64,000 nucleotides of DNA from Buchnera aphidicola (Panaphis juglandis) (GTDB taxonomy: Bacteria > Pseudomonadota > Gammaproteobacteria > Enterobacterales > Enterobacteriaceae): assembly GCF_964059065.1 (NCBI RefSeq), contig NZ_OZ060378.1, positions 124,001 to 188,000 of the forward strand. Direction: 5' to 3'. Numbering within the stretch: the first letter of the stretch is position 1; the number at the start of each line of letters is the position of its first letter. Shown piece after piece: positions 39,698 through 49,824 of this stretch. The notes beneath the pieces were generated by a model that was not told the DNA's origin, did no database searches, and saw only the letters and a program-made list of their open reading frames with translations. The position numbers and the translations under genes were made by a program.

Positions 39698-40741
39698 ATG
39701 CGTATTGAAGAAAATATTAAATTAGGTTTTAAAGATGTTTTGATTCGACCTAAAAGATCCATGTTAAAAAGTAGATCAGAAGTTAATTTACTCAGAAATA
39801 TATCTTTTAAACATTCTAAAATTATTTGGAAAGGAATTCCAATTATTGCTTCAAATATGGATACAGTTGGTACATTTAGTATGGCTAAATCATTATCACA
39901 TTTTAATATATTTACAATAATAAATAAATATTATAGTATTAGTATGTGGAAAAATTTTATTATTAATAACAAACCAAATGTATTTAATTATATTATGGTA
40001 TCGACAGGAACTTCTAATTCTGATTATTTAAAATTAAAATCGATTTTATCATTATCACCTCTTTTAAAATATATTTGTATAGATGTTGCTAATGGATACT
40101 TAGATCATGTTGTATCTTTTGTTAAAAAAATAAGAATTGTTTTTCCTGATAAAGTTATTTGTGTAGGTAATGTTGTAACATGTGAAATGGTAGAAGAATT
40201 GATCCTTTCTGGTGCTGATATTGTTAAGGTTGGAATTGGTCCTGGTTCAGTATGTACCACTCGTTCTAAAACTGGTATTGGTTATCCTCAATTATCTGCT
40301 ATTATTGAATGTGCAGATGCTGCTCATGGTTTAAAAGGACATATTATTAGTGATGGGGGTTGTACAAATTCTGGTGATATTGCAAAAGCATTTGGAGCTG
40401 GGTCTGATTTTGTAATGCTAGGTGGTATGTTTGCTGGTCATATTGAATGTGAAGGGGAAATTATAATAGAAAATAATAAAAAATTTATGATATTTTATGG
40501 TATGAGTTCTAAACATGCTATGGAATTACATTCTGGTAAAATTGATCATTATAAAACTGATGAAGGTAAAATTGTAAAATTACTTTTTAAGGGTTCTATT
40601 AATAATACAATTTCAGATATTTTGGGTGGTTTAAGATCATCTTGTACCTATGTAGGTGCACAGAATATTAAAGAATTAACAAAACGAACAACGTTTATTC
40701 GTGTTTCAGAACAAGAAAATAAAATTTTTAATGCTTATTAA
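39698..40741 (+). CDS. guaC: GMP reductase (GuaC)
   Basis: NADPH-dependent conversion of GMP to IMP and ammonia, which links the guanine and adenine nucleotide pools. The 347 residues equal the E. coli length. The catalytic Cys186 is in GPGSVCTTR, with [37 protein letters not shown] and [16 protein letters not shown] around it. The ATG follows AAGGAT. It stands between secA and the pyruvate dehydrogenase operon. Confidence 0.96.
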   Translation: MRIEENIKLGFKDVLIRPKRSMLKSRSEVNLLRNISFKHSKIIWKGIPIIASNMDTVGTFSMAKSLSHFNIFTIINKYYSISMWKNFIINNKPNVFNYIMVSTGTSNSDYLKLKSILSLSPLLKYICIDVANGYLDHVVSFVKKIRIVFPDKVICVGNVVTCEMVEELILSGADIVKVGIGPGSVCTTRSKTGIGYPQLSAIIECADAAHGLKGHIISDGGCTNSGDIAKAFGAGSDFVMLGGMFAGHIECEGEIIIENNKKFMIFYGMSSKHAMELHSGKIDHYKTDEGKIVKLLFKGSINNTISDILGGLRSSCTYVGAQNIKELTKRTTFIRVSEQENKIFNAY

Positions 40742-40761
40742 ATACAATTTTAATATGTTAC

Positions 40762-40791
40762 TTGACATTTTAAGATATAAGATATTATATA
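40762..40791 (+). promoter_or_regulatory. Probable sigma70 promoter of the pdh operon
   Basis: A perfect -35 TTGACA (40762-40767) is followed after 17-18 bases by an AT-only -10 (TTATAT or TATATA, 40785-40791). The -10 overlaps the hyphenated palindrome GATATTA-TATAT-TAATATC (40781-40799). No PdhR-type operator (ATTGGT-ACCAAT) is visible. Confidence 0.5.
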
Positions 40792-40883
40792 TTAATATCT
40801 TTGTTATTAAATTTTTATTCATTGTGTATATTTTAATATAAATTTTTAATATACATTAGTATATAAAACTAAGGAGTATAAGT

Positions 40884-43547
40884 ATGATGCATTATTCGAG
40901 TTATGATATTGATCCTATTGAAACTATTGAATGGATGGAATCAATTGAAACAATAATCGAAAAAGAAGGATTGCCACGTGCAAAATTTATAATACAGAAT
41001 TTGATAAAAAAGTTTAATCAATATAATGAATTTAATGATATTAATATATTAGTTACAGATTATATTAATACTATACCTTTAAAAAATGAATTTAAGTATC
41101 CTGGGAATTTAAAGATAGAAAGAAAAATCAGATCTGTAGTGCGGTGGAATGCATTAATCATGGTAATACGAGCATCAAATAAAAATTTAGAACTAGGTGG
41201 TCATTTATCATCATTTCAATCTGCTGCCACAATTTATGAAGTATGTTTTAATCATTTTTTTAAAGCTTCTAATGATCAGTGTGATGGAGATTTAGTATAT
41301 TTTCAAGGTCATATTTCTCCAGGTATTTATTCTCGAGCTTTTTTGGAAGGTCGTTTAAGTGAGAATCAGATTAATAATTTTAGACAAGAAACTTTTAGAA
41401 ATGGTTTATCGTCTTATCCTCATCCAAAATTAATGCCAAATTTTTGGCAATTTCCAACAGTATCTATGGGTTTAAGCCCAATTACTGCTATTTATCAAGC
41501 AAAATTTTTGAAATATTTGGAAAATAGAAATTTAAAAGTTACTAAAAATAGGACAGTATATGCTTTTTTAGGTGATGGTGAAATGGATGAACCAGAATCG
41601 AAAGGTGCTATTACTATTGCTTCAAGGGAAAAACTTAATAATTTAATTTATGTTATAAATTGTAATTTACAAAGGTTAGATGGACCAGTCATTGGAAATG
41701 GAAAAATTATTAATGAATTAGAAAGTTTATTTTATGGAGCAGGATGGGAAGTTATTAAGGTGATTTGGGGGGATCGATGGGATGAATTATTAAAAAGAGA
41801 TAATACAGGTAAATTAGTACAATTAATGAATGAAACATTGGATGGTGATTATCAGAATTTTAAGTCTAAAAATGGTGCTTATATTAGAAAACATTTTTTT
41901 GGAAAATATCAAGAAACATTAAATTTAGTAAAAGATATGTCTGATGATGAAATTTTTTCATTGAATAGAGGAGGACATGATCCAAAAAAGATTTTTTCAG
42001 CTTTTACAAAAGCAAAACAGTCAAAAGAAAAACCAGTAGTAATTTTAATGCATACTATAAAAGGTTATGGTATGGGTGACCTTGCAGAAGGTAAAAATAT
42101 TGCTCATCAAATTAAAAAAATGAATTTTAATGAATTGAAATATTTTATCAAACGTTTTGATTTACCGATTTCCTATAATGATATTTCTAATTTACCATAT
42201 ATTACTTTTTCTAAGGATTCCATAGAGTATTCTTATTTACACCAAATGAGAAAAAAACTTGGTGGTTACCTTCCTAGTCGATTATCTAATTTTACTGAAA
42301 AATTAATACTACCAAAAATAGAAGATTTTGATTCTATGTTTAGAATACGAAATAAAAAGATTTCTACTACAATGGCTTTTGTTCGTGTATTAAATATTCT
42401 ATTAAATTTTAAACCTTTAAATGAAAGGATTGTTCCAATTATTGCTGATGAAGCTAGAACATTTGGTATGGAAGGATTATTTAAAAAAATTGGTATTTAC
42501 AATCTAAATGGTCAAAAATATATTCCTCAAGATAAACATCAATTATTGTATTATAAAGAAAATAAAAATGGTCAAATTTTACAGGAAGGCATTAGTGAAT
42601 TAGGTGCTGCTTCATCATGGTTAGCAGCTGCTACGTCATACAGCAATAATAATTTTCCTATGATACCCTTTTATATTTATTATTCGATGTTTGGTTTTCA
42701 AAGGATTGGTGATTTATGTTGGGCTGCTGGAGATCAACAAGCTCGTGGCTTTTTAATTGGAGCAACTTCAGGTCGTACCACTTTGAATGGAGAGGGTTTA
42801 CAACACGAGGATGGACACAGTCACATTCATTTTTTGACTGTACCAAATTGTATTTCATATGATCCATCATATTCTTATGAGATTTCTATCATCATACAGG
42901 ATGGATTAAAAAGAATGTATGGTACTAAACAAGAAAATGTTTATTATTATATTACTACAATGAATGAGAATTATTTAATGCCGGAAATGCCTAAAGGATC
43001 TGAAGAAGGTATTAGGAAAGGAATATATAAATTAGAAGAGTTTCATGGTGATAGTGGTAAAATACAATTGATGGGTTCAGGAGCTATTTTACGTAGTATT
43101 AGAAAAGCAGCAAAAATATTATTAGAACATTACAGTATTGGATCTGATGTATATAGTGTAACATCCTTTACAGAATTAGCTCGTAATGGTCAGGATTGTG
43201 AAAGATGGAATATGTTACATCCTAATGAAATTTCTAAAATTCCTTACATTAAAACTGTAATGAATCATTCTCCAGCAATTGCCGCTACTGATTATATGAA
43301 ATTGTTTGCTGATCAAATTCGTAATTATGTTCCAGCGATTTCATATCGAGTTTTAGGAACTGATGGATTTGGATTATCTGATAGTAGAGAAAATTTACGT
43401 CAGTATTTTGAAGTTAATGCGCATTATATTGTTATTTCTGCTTTAACTGAATTATCAAATTTGTGTATTATTGATAAGAATATTATTTCTGATGCAATAT
43501 TAAAGTTTGGTATTGACACTACAAAAGTTAATCCACGTTTAGTATAA
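40884..43547 (+). CDS. aceE: Pyruvate dehydrogenase E1 component (AceE)
   Basis: Thiamin-diphosphate-dependent, homodimeric E1 of the pyruvate dehydrogenase complex. The 887 residues equal the E. coli length. The ThDP motif starts at GDGEMDEPES (residue 230) and ends in INCNLQRLDGPV; GHISPGIYSRAFLEGR, GQQARGFLIGATSGRTTLNGEGLQHEDGHSH read in shorter blocks, and the C-terminal GTDGFGLSDSRENLR are intact. AAGGAG precedes the ATG. It is co-transcribed with aceF (15 bases later) and lpd. Confidence 0.97.
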   Translation: MMHYSSYDIDPIETIEWMESIETIIEKEGLPRAKFIIQNLIKKFNQYNEFNDINILVTDYINTIPLKNEFKYPGNLKIERKIRSVVRWNALIMVIRASNKNLELGGHLSSFQSAATIYEVCFNHFFKASNDQCDGDLVYFQGHISPGIYSRAFLEGRLSENQINNFRQETFRNGLSSYPHPKLMPNFWQFPTVSMGLSPITAIYQAKFLKYLENRNLKVTKNRTVYAFLGDGEMDEPESKGAITIASREKLNNLIYVINCNLQRLDGPVIGNGKIINELESLFYGAGWEVIKVIWGDRWDELLKRDNTGKLVQLMNETLDGDYQNFKSKNGAYIRKHFFGKYQETLNLVKDMSDDEIFSLNRGGHDPKKIFSAFTKAKQSKEKPVVILMHTIKGYGMGDLAEGKNIAHQIKKMNFNELKYFIKRFDLPISYNDISNLPYITFSKDSIEYSYLHQMRKKLGGYLPSRLSNFTEKLILPKIEDFDSMFRIRNKKISTTMAFVRVLNILLNFKPLNERIVPIIADEARTFGMEGLFKKIGIYNLNGQKYIPQDKHQLLYYKENKNGQILQEGISELGAASSWLAAATSYSNNNFPMIPFYIYYSMFGFQRIGDLCWAAGDQQARGFLIGATSGRTTLNGEGLQHEDGHSHIHFLTVPNCISYDPSYSYEISIIIQDGLKRMYGTKQENVYYYITTMNENYLMPEMPKGSEEGIRKGIYKLEEFHGDSGKIQLMGSGAILRSIRKAAKILLEHYSIGSDVYSVTSFTELARNGQDCERWNMLHPNEISKIPYIKTVMNHSPAIAATDYMKLFADQIRNYVPAISYRVLGTDGFGLSDSRENLRQYFEVNAHYIVISALTELSNLCIIDKNIISDAILKFGIDTTKVNPRLV

Positions 43548-43562
43548 TAAAGGAGTTATATT

Positions 43563-44780
43563 ATGGATAAAAAAATTAAAATTCCAGATATTGGTATTGA
43601 TCAAGCAGAAGTAATAGATATTTTAGTTAAGAAAAACGATTCTGTAAAGAAAGAACAAACTTTGATCATTATCGAAGGTGATAAAGCTTCTATGGAAATC
43701 CCATCACCATTTTCCGGTACAGTGAAAGACATTATAGTTAATATTTCGGATATCATAAAAACTAATTCTGTTATTATGACAATAGATGTTATGGAAGATG
43801 TAAATATTAAAAATAAAAAAAATATTGTTTTTGATGATATTAATCAAGATCATAATATTTATGAAAATAAAAAACATTTAATATATGCTTCACCTTTAAT
43901 ACGTAGGTTAGGTCGTTCTTTAGATATTGATTTAAATAAAATTGTTGGTACTGGTAGAAATAAAAGAATTATTAAAAAAGATATTGATAATTATATTATT
44001 AACACTAATCATAATACTGATGAAAAATTGTTATTTAATAATCACGATTATCGATTGAAAAATATAAGTTATAATCGTTTTGGAGAAATTGAAGAAGTAA
44101 AAATTAATAAAATCAAAAAAGCTTCTGGAGATTTGTTATTTAAAAATTGGTCTACGATACCACATGTTACTCAATTCGATGAAGTGGATATTACCGAATT
44201 AGAAGAATTTAGATTAAAATATAATCAATCAGTACAAAATAAAAAGGATAAGAAGTTAACAGCATTATCTTTTGTAATAAAAGCAGTATCTAAAGGGTTA
44301 GAAAAATTTCCTTATTTTAATAGTTCAATTTCTGAAGATAATGAAAAAATTATTTTAAAAAAATACATTAATATTGGAATAGCCATAGATACTTCTCGTG
44401 GATTAATGGTTCCAGTAATTAATAATATAAACAAAAAAAATTTATCAGATATTGCATATGAAGTATTTTCTATATCTCATAAAGCTCGAGAAGGAAAATT
44501 AAGTATTGCTGATTTACAGGGTGGTTGTTTTACCATTTCAAGTTTAGGTGGGATTGGTGGAACATATTTTTCTCCAATTATTAATTCTTCTGAGTCATCC
44601 ATTTTAGGTATTTCTAAATCTTATTATAAACCATATTGGACTGGAAAACAATTTATACCAAAATTAGTATTACCATTATCTTTATCTTATAACCATCGTA
44701 TTATTGATGGGGCTGAAGGCGCACGCTTTATTTCATATATAAATAGTTTGTTATGTGATATTAGATATTTATTAATATAA
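43563..44780 (+). CDS. aceF: Pyruvate dehydrogenase E2, dihydrolipoyl acetyltransferase with one lipoyl domain (AceF)
   Basis: Core of the pyruvate dehydrogenase complex. The 405 residues hold one lipoyl domain with Lys41 in EGDKASMEIPSP, then a linker, a peripheral-subunit-binding domain at about 108-145 (SPLIRRLGRSLDIDL...VGTGRNKRIIKKDI) and the catalytic domain ending in SLSYNHRIIDGAEGARF (His378, Asp382). E. coli has three lipoyl domains in 630 residues, so two domains are absent, and the Ala/Pro linkers have become Asn/Lys-rich. AAGGAG precedes the ATG. Confidence 0.97.
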   Translation: MDKKIKIPDIGIDQAEVIDILVKKNDSVKKEQTLIIIEGDKASMEIPSPFSGTVKDIIVNISDIIKTNSVIMTIDVMEDVNIKNKKNIVFDDINQDHNIYENKKHLIYASPLIRRLGRSLDIDLNKIVGTGRNKRIIKKDIDNYIINTNHNTDEKLLFNNHDYRLKNISYNRFGEIEEVKINKIKKASGDLLFKNWSTIPHVTQFDEVDITELEEFRLKYNQSVQNKKDKKLTALSFVIKAVSKGLEKFPYFNSSISEDNEKIILKKYINIGIAIDTSRGLMVPVINNINKKNLSDIAYEVFSISHKAREGKLSIADLQGGCFTISSLGGIGGTYFSPIINSSESSILGISKSYYKPYWTGKQFIPKLVLPLSLSYNHRIIDGAEGARFISYINSLLCDIRYLLI

Positions 44781-44845
44781 AATTATTTTATTCATATTGT
44801 AATTAATTTAAAATGGATAAAATATTTTTATTAAGGACAAAAAAC

Positions 44846-46264
44846 ATGGTTCGAGATATTCATGTTCAAGTATTAGTTCTTGGATCTGGTCCTGCAGGAT
44901 ATTCAGCAGCTTTTAGAAGTTCTGATTTGGGATTAAATACAATTTTAGTAGAAAAATATAATGAATTAGGTGGTGTTTGTCTAAATGTTGGTTGTATTCC
45001 TTCTAAATTTTTATTACATATTTCTAAAGTTATTAAAGAATCTAGGGAACTTTCTCAACAAGGAGTAGTTTTTAATCCTCCAACTATTGATTTAAAAAAA
45101 ATTAATGAATCTAAAAATCAAATTTTGAAGAAATTATCTTCTGGTTTGAAATATATGTCTGATTATCGTAAAGTAAAAATATTAAACGGAATTGGTAGTT
45201 TTTTAAATGAAAATACAATATTAGTATCTAATGAAAATGAAAGAATTCATGTACATTTTAAAGATGTTATTATTGCTACTGGTTCAAAATCGATTAAATT
45301 ACCAAATTTTTCTATTGATAATAAATATATTTGGAATTCTACTCAAGCTTTATCTTTAAAAAAAATTCCAAAAAATTTATTAATTATTGGTTCAGGAATT
45401 ATCGGTTTAGAAATGGCAACTTTTTATAGTTCGATTGGTTCCAAAGTAGATTTAATTGATCGATGTGATAAGATTTTACCGTTTTTAGATCAAGATGTGA
45501 TTGATATTTTTATAAAATCTGCAAAACAAGATTTCAATTTTTTATTAAATACTAGAATTGATGATATTGTTTTAGAAAACGATAATATTTTTGCAATCAT
45601 ATCGAATGGAATTGATACAAAAAAAGTGTCGTATGATGCTGTATTGGTTGCAATTGGTCGATCTTCGAATATAGAAAATTTAAATTTAGATCAAATTGGT
45701 GTAAAATTGGATAATAATAATTTTATTATTGTTGATCAACAAATGCGAACAAATATTTCAAACATTTATGCAATTGGTGATGTTGTTGGACAACCAATGT
45801 TAGCCCACAAAGGTATACATCAAGGTCAAATTGTTGCAGAAGTTATATCTGGTCTTAAGCATTATTTTGATCCTATTGCTATTCCTTCTGTTGCATATAC
45901 TGATCCTGAAATTGCATGGGTTGGTATTAGTGAAAATGAAGCAAAAATTAAAAATATAGATTATGAAGTTGCTAGCTTTCATTGGAAGTTATCTGGAAGA
46001 GCAATTGTTACATCTGCTACTAATGGTATAACGAAATTAATTATTCACAAAAAAACAAGAAAAATTATTGGTGGAATTATTGTTGGGAGACAAGCTGGGG
46101 AATTGTTATCAGAAATTACACTTGCAATCGAAATGGGTTGTCATATAGAAGATATATCATTAACTGTTCATCCTCATCCTACTTTATCTGAATCTATAGG
46201 TATTACTTCTCAGAAGATACAAGGAACTGTTACTGATGATATTAATATAAAAAATAATTTTTAA
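44846..46264 (+). CDS. lpd: Dihydrolipoyl dehydrogenase (Lpd, E3)
   Basis: FAD enzyme that reoxidises lipoyl groups of pyruvate (and 2-oxoglutarate) dehydrogenase with NAD. The start at ATG 44846 (MVRDIHVQVLVLGSG) aligns with E. coli MSTEIKTQVVVLGAG and follows AAGGAC; the in-frame ATG at 44813 would add 11 residues. The 472 residues have the redox pair Cys45/Cys50 in GGVCLNVGCIPSK, GSGIIGLEMA, AIGDVVGQPMLAHKG and the C-terminal HPHPTLSE with the active-site His and Glu. It is the third gene of the pdh operon. Confidence 0.97.
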   Translation: MVRDIHVQVLVLGSGPAGYSAAFRSSDLGLNTILVEKYNELGGVCLNVGCIPSKFLLHISKVIKESRELSQQGVVFNPPTIDLKKINESKNQILKKLSSGLKYMSDYRKVKILNGIGSFLNENTILVSNENERIHVHFKDVIIATGSKSIKLPNFSIDNKYIWNSTQALSLKKIPKNLLIIGSGIIGLEMATFYSSIGSKVDLIDRCDKILPFLDQDVIDIFIKSAKQDFNFLLNTRIDDIVLENDNIFAIISNGIDTKKVSYDAVLVAIGRSSNIENLNLDQIGVKLDNNNFIIVDQQMRTNISNIYAIGDVVGQPMLAHKGIHQGQIVAEVISGLKHYFDPIAIPSVAYTDPEIAWVGISENEAKIKNIDYEVASFHWKLSGRAIVTSATNGITKLIIHKKTRKIIGGIIVGRQAGELLSEITLAIEMGCHIEDISLTVHPHPTLSESIGITSQKIQGTVTDDINIKNNF

Positions 46265-46878
46265 ATATAAGTGATTTATTATCAGTAATAAAGTATTATT
46301 TTTTTATTTTCAAATAATTATTTATGATATTTAATTTTAATTTTGTTATTACTATTAATAATATTTTTTCTTTTATTTTTTATTAGATATTTTTATTTTA
46401 TATGATATTACTATTTTATGCGTAAATATATTTATTTATTTTATGATATTTATAATTTTAATTATTATTAATAAATATTGCATTAATAGTTTTTTATTTT
46501 TAATTTTTTTAATACCTGTTTTAGAATATCACAGCATTCGAAAATGGATTTTTACATACAATGCAATTTTTTAAAATTTGATATTAAGTATATTTTATTT
46601 TTATAATATCATGATATTTTTTAAAAATTTAAATTATGGTATTTTTGATAAAATTTTTAATATCTATTTTTTAATTTTTCATTGTATGTAATATAAATTA
46701 TTTACTTTAAATAGATTTTATAATATTTTAAATAATGTCATTAAATCTTTTTATCATTTTTTACTTATAAATTAATGTTTTTAATAATATAAATAAAATT
46801 TATATCATTATTTTTATGATTAAATATTTTACTTGAAGTGTGGTTTATACTATGAATTTAAAAATAAGATGTGTTTTT
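46265..46878. other. Gene-free spacer between lpd and erpA
   Basis: 614 bases, the longest gene-free stretch here. It is extremely AT-rich and holds no recognisable gene or tRNA. Both flanking genes end here (convergent), yet no clear terminator hairpin is seen. Other Buchnera genomes carry speD and speE after lpd; nothing of them is visible by eye, so this may be eroded spermidine-synthesis sequence. A slightly more GC-rich patch lies at about 46510-46565. Confidence 0.55.
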
Positions 46879-47235
46879 TTATATACTAAATGATGTACCA
46901 CAACTACAAGTAGTTTTTGCATTTGGATTGGATATTATAAATTTTGATCCTTCTAATGTTTCTTGGTAATCAATTTTACCACCTTGAATATATTGTAAAC
47001 TGATAGAATCAATAATAATAGGAAAGTTTTTTTTCATTATTATATCATTTTTGTTAATTTTTTGATCCATTTTAAATTTGTATTGAAATCCATTACAACC
47101 ACCACCAATGATATAAATTCTAAATTTTAAATTTTTTTCTTTATTTTTATTTTTATTAATGATTTTTAAAATTTTATTACTTGCATGAATTGTAAATTTT
47201 AATTTTAATTTTTTGTGATCGATGTCGATGTTCAT
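46879..47235 (-). CDS. erpA: Iron-sulfur cluster insertion protein ErpA (A-type carrier)
   Basis: A-type carrier that transfers [4Fe-4S] clusters to target proteins. The 118 residues (E. coli 114) have the three conserved cysteines in [11 protein letters not shown] and TTCSCGTSF, and end [16 protein letters not shown] as in the family. It follows ftsZ on the same strand with a 46-base gap. The N-terminus is Lys-rich. It serves the abundant Fe-S proteins here (NuoF, G, I, YfaE). Confidence 0.95.
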   Translation of the reverse strand: MNIDIDHKKLKLKFTIHASNKILKIINKNKNKEKNLKFRIYIIGGGCNGFQYKFKMDQKINKNDIIMKKNFPIIIDSISLQYIQGGKIDYQETLEGSKFIISNPNAKTTCSCGTSFSI

Positions 47236-47281
47236 ATTTTTGATATTTTTATAAAATTTAATAAATTCAAGGATAGTTATT

Positions 47282-48436
47282 TTATCTTTTTCTTAAAAAA
47301 GTTGGAATATCTAAATAATTAGTTTCTAATTTATTGTTTATTTTTTTTTCTGTTTTTTGATGTATTTTATTTTGATTTGGTCGTTTAATATAAGAGCTAA
47401 AATTTTGATAGCGATAGTCTGTAGATGATGTTTCTTTATTTAAATGTTTTTGTTTAGACAAAATAGAAGTCTTATTTTGATTATCAGAACCAATTCCAGT
47501 TGCAACAACTGTGACACGCAATGCATCATTCATATCTGGATCTAATGATGTTCCAATCACTACAGTAGCATTATCAGAAGCAAAGGATCGAACAGTATTA
47601 CCTACTGTTTCGAATTCATCTAACCTTAAATCGACACCTGCTGTTATATTAACTAATACTCCTCTTGCTCCAGATAAATCAATATCTTCTAATAATGGGC
47701 TAGAAATTGCTATTTCGGCAGCTTCTTCAGCTCTATTTTCACCTGAAGATAAACCAGTTCCCATCATTGCATACCCCATTTCTGACATTACAGTTCTGAC
47801 GTCTGCAAAGTCTACGTTCATTAAACCGGGTTTTGTTATTAATTCTGCTATACCTTGTACTGCACCTCTTAGAACATTGTTTGCTGCACTAAATGCATCA
47901 AGTAAAGAAATTCCTCTATTTAATACTTTCAATAGTTTATCATTAGGTATAATAATTAGAGAATCAACATATTTTGACAATTCTAATATCCCTTGGTCAG
48001 CGAAAATCATTCGTTTTTTACCCTCAAATACGAATGGTTTGGTTATAACTGCTACAGTTAAAATTCCCATTTCTTTTGCAATAGCTGCTACTACTGGAGC
48101 AGCTCCTGTTCCGGTCCCACCACCCATTCCGGCAGCGATAAAAACCATATCTGCGCCTTCTAAAGCATTATTTATAGCTTCTTTATCTTCTTCCGCTGCA
48201 TGTTTTCCAATTTCAGGATTTGATCCTGCACCTAATCCTTTTGTAATATTACTTCCAATTTGAATTGTTTGGTCAACATCAATTTTTTTTAGTGCTTGTG
48301 AATCGGTGTTAATTGCAAAAAATTCTACTCCTTCAATTTTTTCTTTCACCATATGTTCAACAGCATTACCTCCACCTCCACCAATACCTAATACTTTAAT
48401 TATTGCATCATTACTTAATTCAATTTGTTCAAACAT
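47282..48436 (-). CDS. ftsZ: Cell division protein FtsZ
   Basis: Tubulin-like GTPase that forms the division ring. The 384 residues (E. coli 383) have [11 protein letters not shown], the GTP motif [21 protein letters not shown] and the T7-loop NVDFAD. The C-terminal peptide [11 protein letters not shown] that binds FtsA is intact. The acidic/Gln linker is shorter and basic. It follows ftsA after 26 bases, the standard ftsA-ftsZ order. Confidence 0.97.
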   Translation of the reverse strand: MFEQIELSNDAIIKVLGIGGGGGNAVEHMVKEKIEGVEFFAINTDSQALKKIDVDQTIQIGSNITKGLGAGSNPEIGKHAAEEDKEAINNALEGADMVFIAAGMGGGTGTGAAPVVAAIAKEMGILTVAVITKPFVFEGKKRMIFADQGILELSKYVDSLIIIPNDKLLKVLNRGISLLDAFSAANNVLRGAVQGIAELITKPGLMNVDFADVRTVMSEMGYAMMGTGLSSGENRAEEAAEIAISSPLLEDIDLSGARGVLVNITAGVDLRLDEFETVGNTVRSFASDNATVVIGTSLDPDMNDALRVTVVATGIGSDNQNKTSILSKQKHLNKETSSTDYRYQNFSSYIKRPNQNKIHQKTEKKINNKLETNYLDIPTFLRKR

Positions 48437-48462
48437 AACGTCTCCTTTATAATATTTTTAAT

Positions 48463-49725
48463 TTATTGATTGTATAGAATTCTTTGAATCCATCTTTGAA
48501 AATTACATAACCATTTTTTTAAGCTTTTTTTTTTACTATTTTGATTTTTATGATGATATAATTTTGATCCATACTGTATTAGTCCAATAGCTCCTGAATA
48601 TTGAGGTTTCAGAATTTGATCATTGTATGTAGTAATATTTTTTGGATACCCAATTCGTACTGGCATATTAAATATTTTTTTTGCAAAAATCTTTAGAGAT
48701 TTTGTTTTTGATCCTCCACCAGTCAATACAATTCCAGAATCTAACATATATTTTTGTTTATTTTCATATAATTTATTTTGTATATTATTAATAATATTAT
48801 TAATGATGTTAAATAATTCTTCATATCTTGCTTCAATAATTTTTTTTAATATGTTTTTTTGGATATTTTTGCTATTAATTCCATAATTATTAGAAATTTC
48901 AATAATTTTTGTGGTTGATAACGATGATGAGATTGTTGAACCGTATTTTTTTTTAATAATTTCAGCATTTTGAAATGTTGTATTCAGGGCATATGCAATG
49001 TCATTTGTTACAGTATTTCCTGCATATGGAATGACTTGAGTATGATGAATGTATCCATTGATATATATTATAATTGTAATATTGCAACCTCCAATATCAA
49101 CCATACAAACACCAGATTGTTTTTCTTCGGCTGTTAGTATTGCTGTACTTGAAGCAATTCCTGAGAATATGATATTTTTTACTTTTAGATTACATTTTTT
49201 TACCGCTTTTATCAGGTTTTTTTTTATTTTTTTTTTATATGTGATTAAATGAACTTTTGCAGCCATACGAAATCCAGAAAGTCCAATAGGATTTTTTATA
49301 CCAGTTTCTTGATCTATTAAATATTCTTGTGGTATAATGTGTAATATACTGTAATCATTTTTTAATTTTATTGATCTGGCTGTATGTATTGCACGATCTA
49401 CATCAATTTTAGTAACTTCATTATTGTTAATGGGTACAATACCTATTTCATTTTTACACTTAAAATATTTATTTGATAATGATAGATATACGTTTGAAAT
49501 ATTACATTCTGCCATAGTTTCAGCTTCATATATTGCTGTTTTTATGCATAATATAACTGATTCTAGGTTTTTTATATTTCCTTGATCAATTCCCGTTGCA
49601 GGACACTGTCCTATACCAACAATGTTAATTACATTATTGATTAAAAGCTCTCCTACTAATACAACAATTTTAGTAGATCCAATTTCTAATCCTACTATTA
49701 ATTTTTTATTTTTTTTTTTTATCAT
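48463..49725 (-). CDS. ftsA: Cell division protein FtsA
   Basis: Actin-like ATPase that tethers FtsZ to the membrane. The 420 residues equal the E. coli length. GLEIGSTKI, the DIGGCNITI phosphate loop, GGGSKT and a basic C-terminal amphipathic helix (KKWLCNFQRWIQRILYN) are visible. The start codon is followed at once by A12 (T run at 49709-49720 on the + strand), coding for Lys residues 3-5; slippage here would stop translation early. The gene lies only 99 bases from rsmH; the cell-wall genes normally between them are missing. Confidence 0.96.
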   Translation of the reverse strand: MIKKKNKKLIVGLEIGSTKIVVLVGELLINNVINIVGIGQCPATGIDQGNIKNLESVILCIKTAIYEAETMAECNISNVYLSLSNKYFKCKNEIGIVPINNNEVTKIDVDRAIHTARSIKLKNDYSILHIIPQEYLIDQETGIKNPIGLSGFRMAAKVHLITYKKKIKKNLIKAVKKCNLKVKNIIFSGIASSTAILTAEEKQSGVCMVDIGGCNITIIIYINGYIHHTQVIPYAGNTVTNDIAYALNTTFQNAEIIKKKYGSTISSSLSTTKIIEISNNYGINSKNIQKNILKKIIEARYEELFNIINNIINNIQNKLYENKQKYMLDSGIVLTGGGSKTKSLKIFAKKIFNMPVRIGYPKNITTYNDQILKPQYSGAIGLIQYGSKLYHHKNQNSKKKSLKKWLCNFQRWIQRILYNQ

Positions 49726-49824
49726 GATACTTTTAGCCTGTTTCCATGATTCAAAACTGTATAGATTTTGTATGAATAAAAGTTTATGATTTTATATTAT
49801 ATACAATAAAATTTTGATAAATTG

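Noticed and set aside
40781-40799. Hyphenated palindrome at the aceE promoter as a PdhR operator
   Set aside because: It does not resemble the known ATTGGT-ACCAAT operator; it is plain AT sequence that overlaps the -10.
46552-46691. 12-base inverted repeat (TTACATACAATG and its complement) 116 bases apart in the lpd-erpA spacer
   Set aside because: About one such match is expected by chance in 600 bases of this composition; the arms are far apart and no insertion-like feature lies between.
47511-48263. A 250-codon open frame on the + strand opposite ftsZ
   Set aside because: It is the mirror of a highly conserved gene; it has no ribosome site or homology I recognise, and ftsZ on the other strand explains the sequence.
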